Position numbers and translations under genes: made by a program | The notes under the pieces: model-generated | Database searches by the model: none | Seen by the model: only the letters and a program-made list of their open reading frames with translations | What the model was told of the DNA's origin: nothing | NCBI GenBank assembly: GCA_964520655.1 | Contig: CAZFNI010000009.1 | Location: forward strand, 1-64,000 | Source: JACQQW01 sp964520655 | Lineage (GTDB): Bacteria; Omnitrophota; Gorgyraeia; Zapsychrales; Fredricksoniimonadaceae | Length of the DNA stretch: 64,000 nt | Direction: 5' to 3' | Shown here: one piece after another, positions 8,503 to 17,185 of the stretch | How positions within the stretch are numbered: the stretch's first letter is position 1 | Layout: each line of letters opens with the position of its first letter

Positions 8503-9294
8503 TTAAAAATTCTTTCGGATATAATCGACCCCATTGGAAAAGATCGAGGCGCCATCGCCTAGATTAGAGGCGCGCACAAGTCTTGTCCAATACGGGTGCT
8601 GTTCAAATAATAAATGTCTCTCCGGATGCGGCATCAACCCCAACACCCTGCCGGTCGGATCGCAGATCCCGGCAATATCATCGAGCGAACCATTAGGATT
8701 ATCGGGATAAGAAGGTTTCTGCCCATCGGGAGCGCAGTAACGAAAGACGACCTGGCCGTTGGATTTGATCTGAGACAAGATCCCCGTGTCGTCGACCATG
8801 AACTTTCCTTCGCCGTGGGCCACGGGCAAATAGATCTGCGGCGCTATCCCTTGCGTCCACACACATTTGCTTTGTTCCACCGCCAAATGCGTCCAGCGGG
8901 CTTCGAATTTGGCTGAGTCATTGTGATACAGCGTCGCCTCCTGCCCTTCAAGCAAACGGATGCCGGGCAAGATCCCCGCCTTGACCAAGATCTGGAATCC
9001 ATTACATATCCCAATGATCAGCTTGCCCTGCTCGATGAAATGACGTATCTCATCACCCAGCTTCAAGCGCAATTCATTGGCCAGAATGCGGCCGGAGGCG
9101 ATATCGTCTCCGTAGCTGAATCCACCTGGAAGCGCCAGGATATGGGCATCCCCCAGACGGGACTCCTTACGGCAGAGCGCGTCAATGTGCACCTGAGTAA
9201 CATCGGCCCCAAAGTATTCAAAAGCGTAGGCCGTTTCCTCGTTGCAATTGGTCCCGGCGGTGCGGAGAACTGTGACGTTAACTTTTTTTGCCAT
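8503..9294 (-). CDS. purQ: FGAM synthase glutaminase subunit PurQ
   Basis: PurQ is the class I glutamine amidotransferase that supplies ammonia to PurL. The 263-residue protein has the nucleophile Cys97 in IIGICNGFQ, the oxyanion segment LPGGFSYGDD and the late LMPHPERH motif that carries the catalytic His and Glu. It is a separate chain here although its partner PurL is fused to PurS. Its start overlaps the LOG-like gene by 17 nt, and purM follows 5 nt after its stop. Confidence 0.95.
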   Translation of the reverse strand: MAKKVNVTVLRTAGTNCNEETAYAFEYFGADVTQVHIDALCRKESRLGDAHILALPGGFSYGDDIASGRILANELRLKLGDEIRHFIEQGKLIIGICNGFQILVKAGILPGIRLLEGQEATLYHNDSAKFEARWTHLAVEQSKCVWTQGIAPQIYLPVAHGEGKFMVDDTGILSQIKSNGQVVFRYCAPDGQKPSYPDNPNGSLDDIAGICDPTGRVLGLMPHPERHLLFEQHPYWTRLVRASNLGDGASIFSNGVDYIRKNF

Positions 9295-9964
9295 GATGCG
9301 TCTTTTTATGCTGATAGAATTTTTTGATGATCTTGATCACATCTTCGGGCGTATCAACGACCTGGATCAAGTCCAAGTCCTTAGCGTCGATACAACCTTC
9401 ATGCAGCATCTGTGCTTCAAACCAGTCCAACAGCGGTTGCCAGTATTTAGACCCGAATAAAATGACCGGGAAACGGTCCATGCGCTGGGTCTGGATCAGA
9501 GTGATACTTTCTGAAAGCTCATCGAGCGTGCCATACCCGCCGGGGAAAATGACGAATGCTTTGGCATATTTGACAAAACAGACTTTCCGGCAAAAGAAAT
9601 AATGGAAATTGATCAAATGATTGATAAAAGGATTCGGCTTCTGCTCAAATGGCAGATCAATATTAAGCCCGATCGATTTACCGCCAGCCTCGGTGGCACC
9701 TTTATTGCCCGCTTCCATGATGCTCGGTCCTCCGCCGGTGATGACCCCGTATCCGGCCTTGACCAACAGCGACGCGGTCTTTTCTGCCGCTTTATAATAC
9801 GCGTGATTGGGCTTGATGCGCGCCGAGCCAAAGATACTGACCGCCGGCCCGATATCTTTCAGCTCTTCAAAACCGTCCACAAATTCCGCCATGATGCGGA
9901 AGATCCGCCAGGGATCCTCCATCATTTCCAAATCCGGCGCCTTCACATTCGTTTTTCGTTTCAT
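9278..9964 (-). CDS. LOG family protein (TIGR00730), probable nucleoside-5'-monophosphate phosphoribohydrolase
   Basis: This is a Rossmann-fold protein of the LOG/YgdH type. It has the GGGPSIMEAGNKGA loop and the diagnostic PGGYGTLDELSE motif. Family members hydrolyse nucleoside monophosphates to a free base and ribose-5-phosphate. I start it at ATG 9964, which forms an ATGA overlap with the purL stop and gives 228 residues; the longer frame to 9988 would overlap purL by 28 nt. Sitting between purL and purQ, it is embedded in the purine pathway and may recycle or police nucleotides. The substrate cannot be told from sequence. Confidence 0.87.
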   Translation of the reverse strand: MKRKTNVKAPDLEMMEDPWRIFRIMAEFVDGFEELKDIGPAVSIFGSARIKPNHAYYKAAEKTASLLVKAGYGVITGGGPSIMEAGNKGATEAGGKSIGLNIDLPFEQKPNPFINHLINFHYFFCRKVCFVKYAKAFVIFPGGYGTLDELSESITLIQTQRMDRFPVILFGSKYWQPLLDWFEAQMLHEGCIDAKDLDLIQVVDTPEDVIKIIKKFYQHKKTHHGKKS

Positions 9965-12861
9965 GATTGTCCCAGAGGCTTTTGCCATGTTTGTTTTAAT
10001 TGATCGATGTGCGTATTGACCACAACTTCATCCTTAAGGCCGTAGATGATGACCTCGGGGGACGATTCCACCGTCCCGATCTTAGCCGCGGCCATACCCT
10101 TAAATATTTTCAAAAACTCCTCTTCTTTATCCGGAGCAACCTCGGCCAGAAAACGGCTGTTGCTCTCACTAAACAATACCGCATCATCCCGTCGTAGTTT
10201 CCCGTCATAAGGAACTTTACTCAACAAAGCTGTAACCCCTAAACCTCCGGCAAAGGCCATTTCCGCGATCGCTGCCCCTAAGCCCCCTTCCGAACTATCA
10301 TGCAGGGACTTAACCAGCCCCTGTTCTACAGCTCGGCCAACCGCCTCATATAACTTAACGGCTTTTATATAATCCACACGCGGGACTGAAGCCCCCAACT
10401 GCCCGAGATTCTCTAAATAAATGGACCCGCCTAATTCATCATGGGTCATCCCCAACACATAAATGCTATTGCCAGCGCTTTTGAAATCCATGGTCACGCA
10501 GCGCTTAACATTGTCGATGATCCCAAGTGATGAGATCAAGATCGTCCCCGGGATGGCGATACTTTTGCCGTCCTGGGTGTATTCATTGTAAAGACTGTCT
10601 TTCCCGGAAATAAACGGCGTTCCAAACGCCTTCGCGGCCTCGTAGCACCCTTGCGCGCAGCGCACAAGCGATCCCAAACGATCCGGCTTATCCGGATTGC
10701 CCCAGCAAAAATTATCCAGCAAAGCGATCTTCTTAAGATCCCCCCCCACCGCAATGATCTGGCGTATTGCCTCGTCGATAGTTGAGGCGGCCATCCAGAA
10801 CGGGTCGATCATGCCATAACGCACATTGATCCCGTTGGCCACCGCGATCCCTTTATCGGACCCGAGTCTCGGCCTCAAGACCGCGGCATCAGACGGACCA
10901 TCGGTATTGATCCCGACCATCGGCTTAATGACCGATGTCCCCTGCACTTCATGGTCGTAGACACGGACGACGCTTTCCTTGGAGGCCACATTATAATGAC
11001 CCATCACACCCAGCAGGTCTTTGGTCAGATCTTTCTTGACCGGCAGCTTTTCTTTCTTGACCTTCGCCGGTGTATAGACCGCTTCTTTCGCGATCTTAGG
11101 CAATCCTTCGTGGATAAAATGCATGTCCAGATCGCAGACCCTGGTACCGTGATAGAACAACTGCAGACGGCCGCCGGTAAACTCACCGATCACCACCGCC
11201 TCGACATTCTCATTCTCAAATATTTTTAACAGCGCCTGGATATTCTTCGCCGGCACCGACAACACCATGCGTTCCTGTGATTCAGAGATCCAGATCTCAT
11301 GGTATTTCAACCCTTGATACTTTAACGGCGCCTTATCTAAATATACTTTTGCCCCGGTCTGGGCCCCCATCTCTCCGACGGCAGAGGAAAACCCGCCGGC
11401 CCCGCAGTCCGTGATCGCGCTGTACAGCCCCGCATCCCTGGCTTTAAGCAAAGCATCCGCGACTTTCTTCTCTTCAATGGGGTTACCGATCTGCACCGCT
11501 CCGGAAGAAACTGTTTCCGATTCACTGGTCAGTTCACCCGAGGAAAATGTCGCGCCGTGTATCCCATCACGGCCGGTACGTCCTCCCACCGCAACGATCA
11601 AATCTCCATCCCCAACTTTTTTCGTCTCTTTCCCCTTAGGGATCAATCCCACATTCCCGCAAAACACTAATGGATTTCCGACAAAATGCTCGTCGAACAC
11701 AATGGCCCCGTTAACGGTCGGGATACCCATCTTGTTGCCGTAATCGCGTACACCAGAAATAACACCTTTCATGACCCTCTTGGGACTTAAGGCCCCTTTG
11801 GGCAAACGGCCAAGCGGCATCGTCGGAGGCGCAAAACAAAAGACGTCCGTATTGCATAACGGCTTAGCCGCCATCCCTGTTCCCAGCGTATCGCGGATGA
11901 CACCGCCGACGCCGGTATTGGCACCGCCAAAAGGTTCCAAGGCGGATGGATGATTGTGCGTCTCCACCTTAAAACAAACATGATACTGTTCGTCAAAAGC
12001 GATCACCCCGGCATTATCCACGAACACTGACACGCACCAGGGCTTATTGATCTCCTGGGTGGCTTTGGCGATCGTCGTCTTGAATAAACTATTGATGACC
12101 GTGGTCGTTGGCTTCTTGCCCTCTTTGGAGATAAAACGGATCTGACCGCGGAAAGTCTTGTGGTTGCAATGTTCGCTCCAGGTCTGGGCAATGGTCTCAA
12201 GCTCGACATCCGTCGGGTTTCGGCCTTCCCCTTTAAAATAATCCTTGATCGCGCGCATTTCATTAAGATTCAAATACAGCTGCCCCAGCCGGCTTAACTC
12301 CATAAGCTTTTCATCATCCGCCTTTAACAGGTCAACCGTGATCAACTGGACTTTGCTGATCCGGGGAGACTCGATCGTCAGTGTCGCGGGCAGGACTTTG
12401 GGATCCGCCGGATGCTGGATCAATTTATTTAGGAGCACCCGCTGGGTGATGACCGACATATCTTTCGCGGTGATCTTTCCGACCAATTGATACTGACGGG
12501 CCGTGCGCACCGCTTCGATCTTATCAAATCCCAGATCTTTGATCCCTTTAACGGTCGAGGCTTCGATAGGGTCCATGACCCCGGTATTGTAGGCGACTTC
12601 AATAATATGGGACAAAGACCGCATTTTGCCCACGCGGTCCGCGTCTATGATGTGATATTCTTCAACGATGGGATCAACGAGCAGCTGGCTGGCGATCGTC
12701 TCTACGTCCGAGCGGCTTAAATTGCCCTGCAGCAGATACACATAGGCCATGCGCACATCCCGGATGCCTTTGATCTTAAGCTCCGCAATGTCCGCCACAA
12801 TGCTTTTGCATAAACGTGCGGCAAAATCACCTTTTTGCCGCACTTCCACCCGCCAAATCAT
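9961..12861 (-). CDS. purL: FGAM synthase PurL with two PurS-like domains fused at the N-terminus
   Basis: The 966-residue enzyme converts FGAR to FGAM using ammonia from PurQ. About 740 C-terminal residues match the small PurL type (NHKTFRGQI, KVETHNHPSALEPFGGA, ATFSSGELTSE, LHDSSEGGLGAA). The first 160 residues contain two successive PurS-like units: RVEVRQKGDF...DPIVEEYHI (about 3-72) and HIIEVAYNTGVMDP...VLLNKL (about 85-155). Large single-chain PurL proteins mimic a PurS dimer in the same way. This gene is therefore an intermediate in which PurS is doubled and fused but PurQ is still separate. It ends in a 4-nt overlap with the LOG-like gene and begins 14 nt after purC. Confidence 0.95.
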   Translation of the reverse strand: MIWRVEVRQKGDFAARLCKSIVADIAELKIKGIRDVRMAYVYLLQGNLSRSDVETIASQLLVDPIVEEYHIIDADRVGKMRSLSHIIEVAYNTGVMDPIEASTVKGIKDLGFDKIEAVRTARQYQLVGKITAKDMSVITQRVLLNKLIQHPADPKVLPATLTIESPRISKVQLITVDLLKADDEKLMELSRLGQLYLNLNEMRAIKDYFKGEGRNPTDVELETIAQTWSEHCNHKTFRGQIRFISKEGKKPTTTVINSLFKTTIAKATQEINKPWCVSVFVDNAGVIAFDEQYHVCFKVETHNHPSALEPFGGANTGVGGVIRDTLGTGMAAKPLCNTDVFCFAPPTMPLGRLPKGALSPKRVMKGVISGVRDYGNKMGIPTVNGAIVFDEHFVGNPLVFCGNVGLIPKGKETKKVGDGDLIVAVGGRTGRDGIHGATFSSGELTSESETVSSGAVQIGNPIEEKKVADALLKARDAGLYSAITDCGAGGFSSAVGEMGAQTGAKVYLDKAPLKYQGLKYHEIWISESQERMVLSVPAKNIQALLKIFENENVEAVVIGEFTGGRLQLFYHGTRVCDLDMHFIHEGLPKIAKEAVYTPAKVKKEKLPVKKDLTKDLLGVMGHYNVASKESVVRVYDHEVQGTSVIKPMVGINTDGPSDAAVLRPRLGSDKGIAVANGINVRYGMIDPFWMAASTIDEAIRQIIAVGGDLKKIALLDNFCWGNPDKPDRLGSLVRCAQGCYEAAKAFGTPFISGKDSLYNEYTQDGKSIAIPGTILISSLGIIDNVKRCVTMDFKSAGNSIYVLGMTHDELGGSIYLENLGQLGASVPRVDYIKAVKLYEAVGRAVEQGLVKSLHDSSEGGLGAAIAEMAFAGGLGVTALLSKVPYDGKLRRDDAVLFSESNSRFLAEVAPDKEEEFLKIFKGMAAAKIGTVESSPEVIIYGLKDEVVVNTHIDQLKQTWQKPLGQS

Positions 12862-12875
12862 GGTAAGCTCTTTTT

Positions 12876-13580
12876 CTACTGCGAAACGCGCCGCAGGACT
12901 TCTTGGTAGGCCCCCTCAACGTTGCCCAGATCCCGGCGGAAACGGTCTTTGTCTAACTTGTTGCCCGTCCCCACTTCCCACAAACGGCAGGTATCGGGAG
13001 ATATCTCATCCGCGAGGATGATCGTCCCTTCGACACGGCCAAATTCCAGTTTAAAATCGATCAATTCGATCTTAAGCCCCAGAAAAAACTCCGAAAGCGC
13101 CTTATTGATCAAAAGCGCCTGGTCCTTGATCTGGGCCACTTCTGCGTCTGTGGCGATATTGAGCGCCCGGATATGATACTCATTGATCAAGGGGTCGCCT
13201 AATTCATCTTTCTTATAACAAAATTCCACGACGGGACAGGACAATGTCAAGCCTTCAGCTAAGCCCAGCATACGGCACATGGACCCGGCCGCACGGTTGC
13301 GGACAATGACCTCTAAGGGAACGATGTTGACACGCTTGACCAACATGTCCCTGTCGCTTAATTGTTTCACAAAATGGGACTTAATGCCCTTTTTTGTCAA
13401 CGCCTCAAAGATCTTGGAGGCAATGGCATTGTTCATCACGCCTTTTTGCGCAATGGTGCCGCGCTTCTGCGCATTGAATGCGGTGGCATCATCCTTGAAA
13501 TACTGGATGAGCAGCGCCGGATCCTCAGTCGTATAAAGGATCTTGGCTTTGCCTTCGTATATTTTGTCTTTCTTCTGCAC
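12876..13580 (-). CDS. purC: SAICAR synthetase
   Basis: PurC condenses CAIR and aspartate with ATP. The 234-residue protein is the short bacterial form. It has YEGKAKILYTTEDP at the N-terminus, the central PLEVIVRNRAAGS motif, and LIDFKLEFG with LADEISPDTCRLW at the C-terminal half. The start codon is GTG at 13580, overlapping the last base of the purB TAG stop, so it is translationally coupled to purB. It is the second gene of the operon and leads into purL after 14 nt. Confidence 0.96.
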   Translation of the reverse strand: MQKKDKIYEGKAKILYTTEDPALLIQYFKDDATAFNAQKRGTIAQKGVMNNAIASKIFEALTKKGIKSHFVKQLSDRDMLVKRVNIVPLEVIVRNRAAGSMCRMLGLAEGLTLSCPVVEFCYKKDELGDPLINEYHIRALNIATDAEVAQIKDQALLINKALSEFFLGLKIELIDFKLEFGRVEGTIILADEISPDTCRLWEVGTGNKLDKDRFRRDLGNVEGAYQEVLRRVSQ

Positions 13581-14875
13581 TATTTGATCCCCGCGCGTTT
13601 AAAGATCTTATCGCGATGACGAACGTAATACTTGATATCAAAACAGCCGTCGATCTCGTTCTTAGACAGATATTTGCGGACACGGCGGTCGCGGTTGAGC
13701 ACTTCCTTGAAGTCAGAGTTCTCCTGCCACACCTGCATGGCACACGATTGGATGATCTCATACGCGGCGTCGCGGGTCAGGCCTTTTTTCATCAATTCCA
13801 GCAGCGTGCGCTGAGAATAGATAAGCCCCTTGGTCTTGGACAATGAGGTGATCATGTTCTTAGGATAGACCAGCAGCCCCTCGACGATAGGGATGAATTT
13901 GTTAAGCATATAGTTCAACGCGATCGTGCAATCAGGCAGGATCACGCGTTCCGCGGAAGAATGGCTGATGTCGCGTTCATGCCACAAATTGATATTTTCA
14001 AACGCCACGATCGTGTGGGCGCGGATGATGCGCGCGAGCCCGCAGATGCGTTCGCAGGTCACCGGATTACGTTTATGCGGCATAGCCGAGGAGCCGATCT
14101 GGCCCTTGAAGAACGGCTCTTCCACTTCCAAGATCTCTGTTTTCTGCAATGCGCGGATCTCAGTGGCAAATTTTTCTAACGAGGAGGCGATCAAACCGAG
14201 CGTCATCACGAACTGCGCGTGATGGTCGCGCTGGATGATCTGTGTCGCTACGTTCGCCGGCTTTAAGCTCAGCTGTTCGCAGACATATTCTTCAACGAAC
14301 GGATCGATATTGGCATATGTCCCCACGGCGCCAGACAACTTGCCGATGCGCATACCTTCGCGAGCCTGGATCAAGCGTTCCAGATTACGGTTGGTCTCAT
14401 CATACCAGATCGCCAACTTCAAACCGAACGTGGTCGGTTCCGCATGAACCCCGTGGGTGCGGGCGATGCAGATCGTGTCCTTGTATTTCTTGGCCTTTTC
14501 TTTAAGCGCCGCAGAAAGCTTCTTCACATCAGCGATCAGAATGTCGGACGCTTCCACGCACTGCATGGATAATGAGGTGTCCAACAGGTCGGAAGAGGTC
14601 ATGCCCATATGCAGATATTGGGCATCAGCCCCCAAGTTCTGACCAACATTTTGGATAAAAGCAACAACATCATGCTTGGTGCGTTCTTCAATACGGCGAA
14701 CTTCTTCTAAGTCAAATTTCGCATTTTTCTTGATCTTTTCCATGGCCGGTTTCGGGATAGCGCCCAATTTCGCCATGGCCTCACAAGCTAAGATCTCGAT
14801 CTTAAGCATAATTTCCATTTTATGCTCATCTGACCAAATGCGGCTCATTTTAGAAAGTGAATAACGGTCGATCAT
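13580..14875 (-). CDS. purB: Adenylosuccinate lyase
   Basis: PurB cleaves SAICAR to AICAR and adenylosuccinate to AMP. The 431-residue protein has the superfamily signature GSSAMPHKRNPV with the mobile catalytic Ser loop, the HMGMTSSDLLDT segment and the ARTHGVHAEPTTFG histidine region. It is the first gene of the long run. An AGGAG sits about 7 nt before the ATG, and a near-consensus promoter lies about 100 nt upstream. No purF, purN, purE/K or purH was found here, so the remaining purine steps are encoded elsewhere. Confidence 0.97.
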   Translation of the reverse strand: MIDRYSLSKMSRIWSDEHKMEIMLKIEILACEAMAKLGAIPKPAMEKIKKNAKFDLEEVRRIEERTKHDVVAFIQNVGQNLGADAQYLHMGMTSSDLLDTSLSMQCVEASDILIADVKKLSAALKEKAKKYKDTICIARTHGVHAEPTTFGLKLAIWYDETNRNLERLIQAREGMRIGKLSGAVGTYANIDPFVEEYVCEQLSLKPANVATQIIQRDHHAQFVMTLGLIASSLEKFATEIRALQKTEILEVEEPFFKGQIGSSAMPHKRNPVTCERICGLARIIRAHTIVAFENINLWHERDISHSSAERVILPDCTIALNYMLNKFIPIVEGLLVYPKNMITSLSKTKGLIYSQRTLLELMKKGLTRDAAYEIIQSCAMQVWQENSDFKEVLNRDRRVRKYLSKNEIDGCFDIKYYVRHRDKIFKRAGIK

Positions 14876-14978
14876 GATGTCTCCTATCTTGAGTATCTAT
14901 AACCAGTTAGCAGTGACAAGAATTTTTCCAAATGGGGATTGTCGTTAATAAAAATAATAACGGATTTAAAGCGGGGTT

Positions 14979-15007
14979 AATATAGCAGAGAAAATTTACA
15001 CGGTCAA
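14979..15007 (-). promoter_or_regulatory. Promoter of the purB-ygfZ operon
   Basis: On the minus strand TTGACC (15007-15002) is separated by exactly 17 nt from TATATT (14984-14979); each hexamer matches sigma-70 consensus at five of six positions. Transcription would start near 14972 and leave a leader of about 97 nt with a conventional AGGAG before purB. I saw no purine-riboswitch core in the leader, only a short CGTTA/TAACG hairpin. Confidence 0.7.
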
Positions 15008-15032
15008 CTAAAAAAAACGGGCCAAAAAACCA

Positions 15033-15073
15033 TAAAAAGCCGCAAGTCGTTAAATTACAATGACTTGCGGCTT
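15033..15073 (-). terminator. Intrinsic terminator of the DUF2059 gene
   Basis: A perfect 12-bp stem (AAGCCGCAAGTC at 15037-15048 with GACTTGCGGCTT at 15062-15073) has a 13-nt loop. Read on the minus strand it ends in TTTTT and then a second T-run. It lies just after the stop of the gene at 15091-15717 and directly before the purB promoter, so it insulates the two units. Confidence 0.85.
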
Positions 15074-15090
15074 AAATAATCCTGATCTAT

Positions 15091-15717
15091 TTACGGCTGA
15101 TTGGCTGATTCCGGGAATTTTTCCTGAAAATACTGGGCGCTGACATCCACGCTTTCCCGCATGACCTTGGAAATAGCATCAATAAGCTTCTTGCCCTTGG
15201 CCGAAGCATAGAATTCAATATAATCTTTCAGGTCATCATTGGTGAAATATTTATCATAAACAGGGACTAAGCGCTCAATGATCTCATCCACATTGATCCC
15301 TTTTTTGATCTTCTGGTAATCCGGGTTATCCGCCGGCAAATTTTCTGTCATGGCCTGCAGGTTCTGCGTCATCGCCGCCCTGGTCCCGAACACATCAATG
15401 AATTTCAGGATCAACGCTTTCTTGGCGCCATCCACAGCAGCAGCTGGGACATTATTGGTCACAACCGGCGCGGTCACTTCTTGCGGAACATCCGCAGGTG
15501 GGGGCGTTTCCATCTTCGCTTCTTCTTCGCCGCCGATATTATCGATCTCATCCATATAATACGTCATGGGCGCGCCGTCGATCTCGATCTTGACTTTCTT
15601 GTCATCTTGAGAAAGGATCTTACCCGTGACTTTACTGCCGTTCTTAAGGACAAGGGTCTGCGCATGAGCACTGATGGTTAACAGGAATAAACAAAGGATA
15701 GAGAGTAGTGTTTTCAT
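15091..15717 (-). CDS. Secreted DUF2059-domain protein
   Basis: This 208-residue exported protein has a signal peptide ending near SAHAQ (residue 20). A small beta-rich domain (about 21-64) has the pattern TLVLKNGSKVTGKIL with hydrophobic residues alternating. A low-complexity Pro/Ala/Val linker follows, and then a helical C-terminal DUF2059 domain (about 100-205) with YDKYFTNDDLKDYIEFY and GKKLIDAISKVM. The function of DUF2059 is unknown. A related N-terminal domain occurs in the secreted protein at 29751-30263. The gene is monocistronic between a divergent promoter region and its own terminator. Confidence 0.8.
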   Translation of the reverse strand: MKTLLSILCLFLLTISAHAQTLVLKNGSKVTGKILSQDDKKVKIEIDGAPMTYYMDEIDNIGGEEEAKMETPPPADVPQEVTAPVVTNNVPAAAVDGAKKALILKFIDVFGTRAAMTQNLQAMTENLPADNPDYQKIKKGINVDEIIERLVPVYDKYFTNDDLKDYIEFYASAKGKKLIDAISKVMRESVDVSAQYFQEKFPESANQP

Positions 15718-15790
15718 AGATTTTATTTTAGATCTTTCTCTTTATAATACAAATGAAATAACGAAATTCTGGCATCCATTAGTCCTTCTG

Positions 15791-15799
15791 TGTTAGGAT
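15791..15799 (+). promoter_or_regulatory. Extended -10 of the polyprenyl synthase gene, possibly leaderless
   Basis: TGTTAGGAT fits the TGnTAnnnT extended -10 form. The hexamer ends at 15799, 7 nt before the ATG at 15807, so the mRNA would begin at or beside the start codon. I see no good -35 hexamer. Confidence 0.35.
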
Positions 15800-15806
15800 A
15801 TCGGCC

Positions 15807-16898
15807 ATGATCGACACCATACGCAAAGAGATCGACGCCTCTCTGGCCTCGTTCCTTAACACCGTCAAGAAAGAATATAAACTGCATTTGGTCTCCCCTT
15901 TGCTGTTCGAAAGCATCCGGGAATTCACCCTGCGCGAAGGCAAACGCATCCGTCCTTTACTGCTGATACTGACCTATAAAGGATATTCCCCCAAGAACAA
16001 AAATATTTCCCGCAAACTTTATAATGCGTCCACCTGCATGGAATTCCTGCACAACTTCATGCTCATCCACGACGACATCATTGACAGCTCGGATCTGCGC
16101 CGCGGTCACCCAACGATGCACAAGATCCTCGCGCACACCGTTAAAACGAACAACCCCAACAAATTAGGAATAGATCTAGGGATCATCGCTGGGGATATCG
16201 TCTACGCGCTGGCCATCGATGCCTTTTTGTCGATCGATGAACGATTGGAACGTAAAGAACGCGCGCTCAAATATTTCATCCAGACCGCAGCCTTTACCGC
16301 CATGGGCGAGTTCATCGACACTGTCCACGGCGTCAGCCAGTTAAGCGCCATCAAAGAAGACGATGTCTTTTTGAATTACACCTTAAAAACCGCGCGCTAC
16401 ACCTTTGACTGCCCTATGGTGACGGGAGCGATCTTAGCCGGCGCTTCACCATCGCAAGTCAAAAAACTTTCGGAATTCGGCATTCTGATCGGCCAGGCAT
16501 TCCAGATCCAGGACGACATCATAGGCATTTATGAGACGGAAGAAAAGATCGGCAAATCCATCTTAAGCGATCTGGCGGAGGGCAAAAAAACATTGTTGGT
16601 CGTCCACGCGAATCGGACGCTTAAAGGCAAAAAGAAAGCGGAGTTCCTGAAGATCTTCAACAAATCCAATAAAACACTGGCCGACTTAGAAGACATCAAG
16701 AAACTCTTCATCGCCTCGAACAGCCTGGATTATTCACTTAACGCGGTCGCCTCACGCATCCAGCGCTCACAGAAGATCATCAAACAGCTGAACATGCATC
16801 CGGAGTATAAGAATCTCTTAAACTCGCTGTTGCTTAAACTTTTCGCGCAGAGCCAACATATCGCCCAGCGTTACCAGCGCGATATCACGATCATTTGA
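15807..16898 (+). CDS. Isoprenyl diphosphate synthase (trans-polyprenyl synthetase family)
   Basis: The 363-residue protein extends allylic isoprenyl diphosphates. The first Asp-rich motif is DDIID (89-93), followed by LRRGHPT. The second is reduced to DDIIG (236-240), a variant also seen in functional enzymes. Phe84 lies five residues before the first motif, the position that limits chain length in archaeal-type GGPP synthases, so a C20-range product is my guess. It is transcribed alone, divergent from the DUF2059 gene. It has an extended -10-like TGTTAGGAT ending 7 nt before ATG and no Shine-Dalgarno sequence. Confidence 0.88.
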   Translation: MIDTIRKEIDASLASFLNTVKKEYKLHLVSPLLFESIREFTLREGKRIRPLLLILTYKGYSPKNKNISRKLYNASTCMEFLHNFMLIHDDIIDSSDLRRGHPTMHKILAHTVKTNNPNKLGIDLGIIAGDIVYALAIDAFLSIDERLERKERALKYFIQTAAFTAMGEFIDTVHGVSQLSAIKEDDVFLNYTLKTARYTFDCPMVTGAILAGASPSQVKKLSEFGILIGQAFQIQDDIIGIYETEEKIGKSILSDLAEGKKTLLVVHANRTLKGKKKAEFLKIFNKSNKTLADLEDIKKLFIASNSLDYSLNAVASRIQRSQKIIKQLNMHPEYKNLLNSLLLKLFAQSQHIAQRYQRDITII

Positions 16899-17021
16899 TC
16901 CCCTTATACCAGGCATTGTTGCTCAATTACGCTCGTGCATGCCGCAGTGAACATCTCTTTATTTTTTTCGCTCCAATAGATTTTACCCTTCGGGTCGTCA
17001 AAAGATCCATCTATCTTCGGT

Positions 17022-17100
17022 TATCGAACAACTCGCCCTGAAATTCTCTAGAATTTCAGGACTCAAACATGTTCGATATTTTATGGCTGATGCCATAAAA
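17022..17100. repeat. Compact cluster of three perfect palindromes between convergent genes
   Basis: An outer 9-bp stem (TATCGAACA at 17022-17030 with TGTTCGATA at 17070-17078) encloses a 10-bp hairpin (CCTGAAATTC at 17037-17046 with GAATTTCAGG at 17051-17060, loop TCTA). The next base begins a third 9-bp hairpin (TTTTATGGC at 17079-17087 with GCCATAAAA at 17092-17100, loop TGAT). There is no T-tract, so it is not an ordinary terminator. On the minus strand a 32-codon frame opens at 17086 (ATGGCATCAGCC) behind GAGGGG but looks like chance. Possible readings are a REP-like element, a structured RNA or a mobile-element remnant. Confidence 0.55.
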
Positions 17101-17185
17101 TCCCCTCAGACAAATGGATCATTTGACTAAAATCTATAAGTCGCTACAAAAACAAAGAGACGTTCTCTGTGGCAAGACAACACTG

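Noticed and set aside
14876..14978. Possible purine riboswitch in the purB leader
   Set aside because: The leader lacks the conserved junction and loop sequences of guanine, adenine, PRPP or glycine riboswitches; only a short AT hairpin is present.
17001..17086. 32-codon minus-strand frame with GAGGGG before its ATG
   Set aside because: Its sequence is dominated by the palindromes it spans, and a reading frame through inverted repeats is expected by chance. Kept only as a note under the palindrome cluster.
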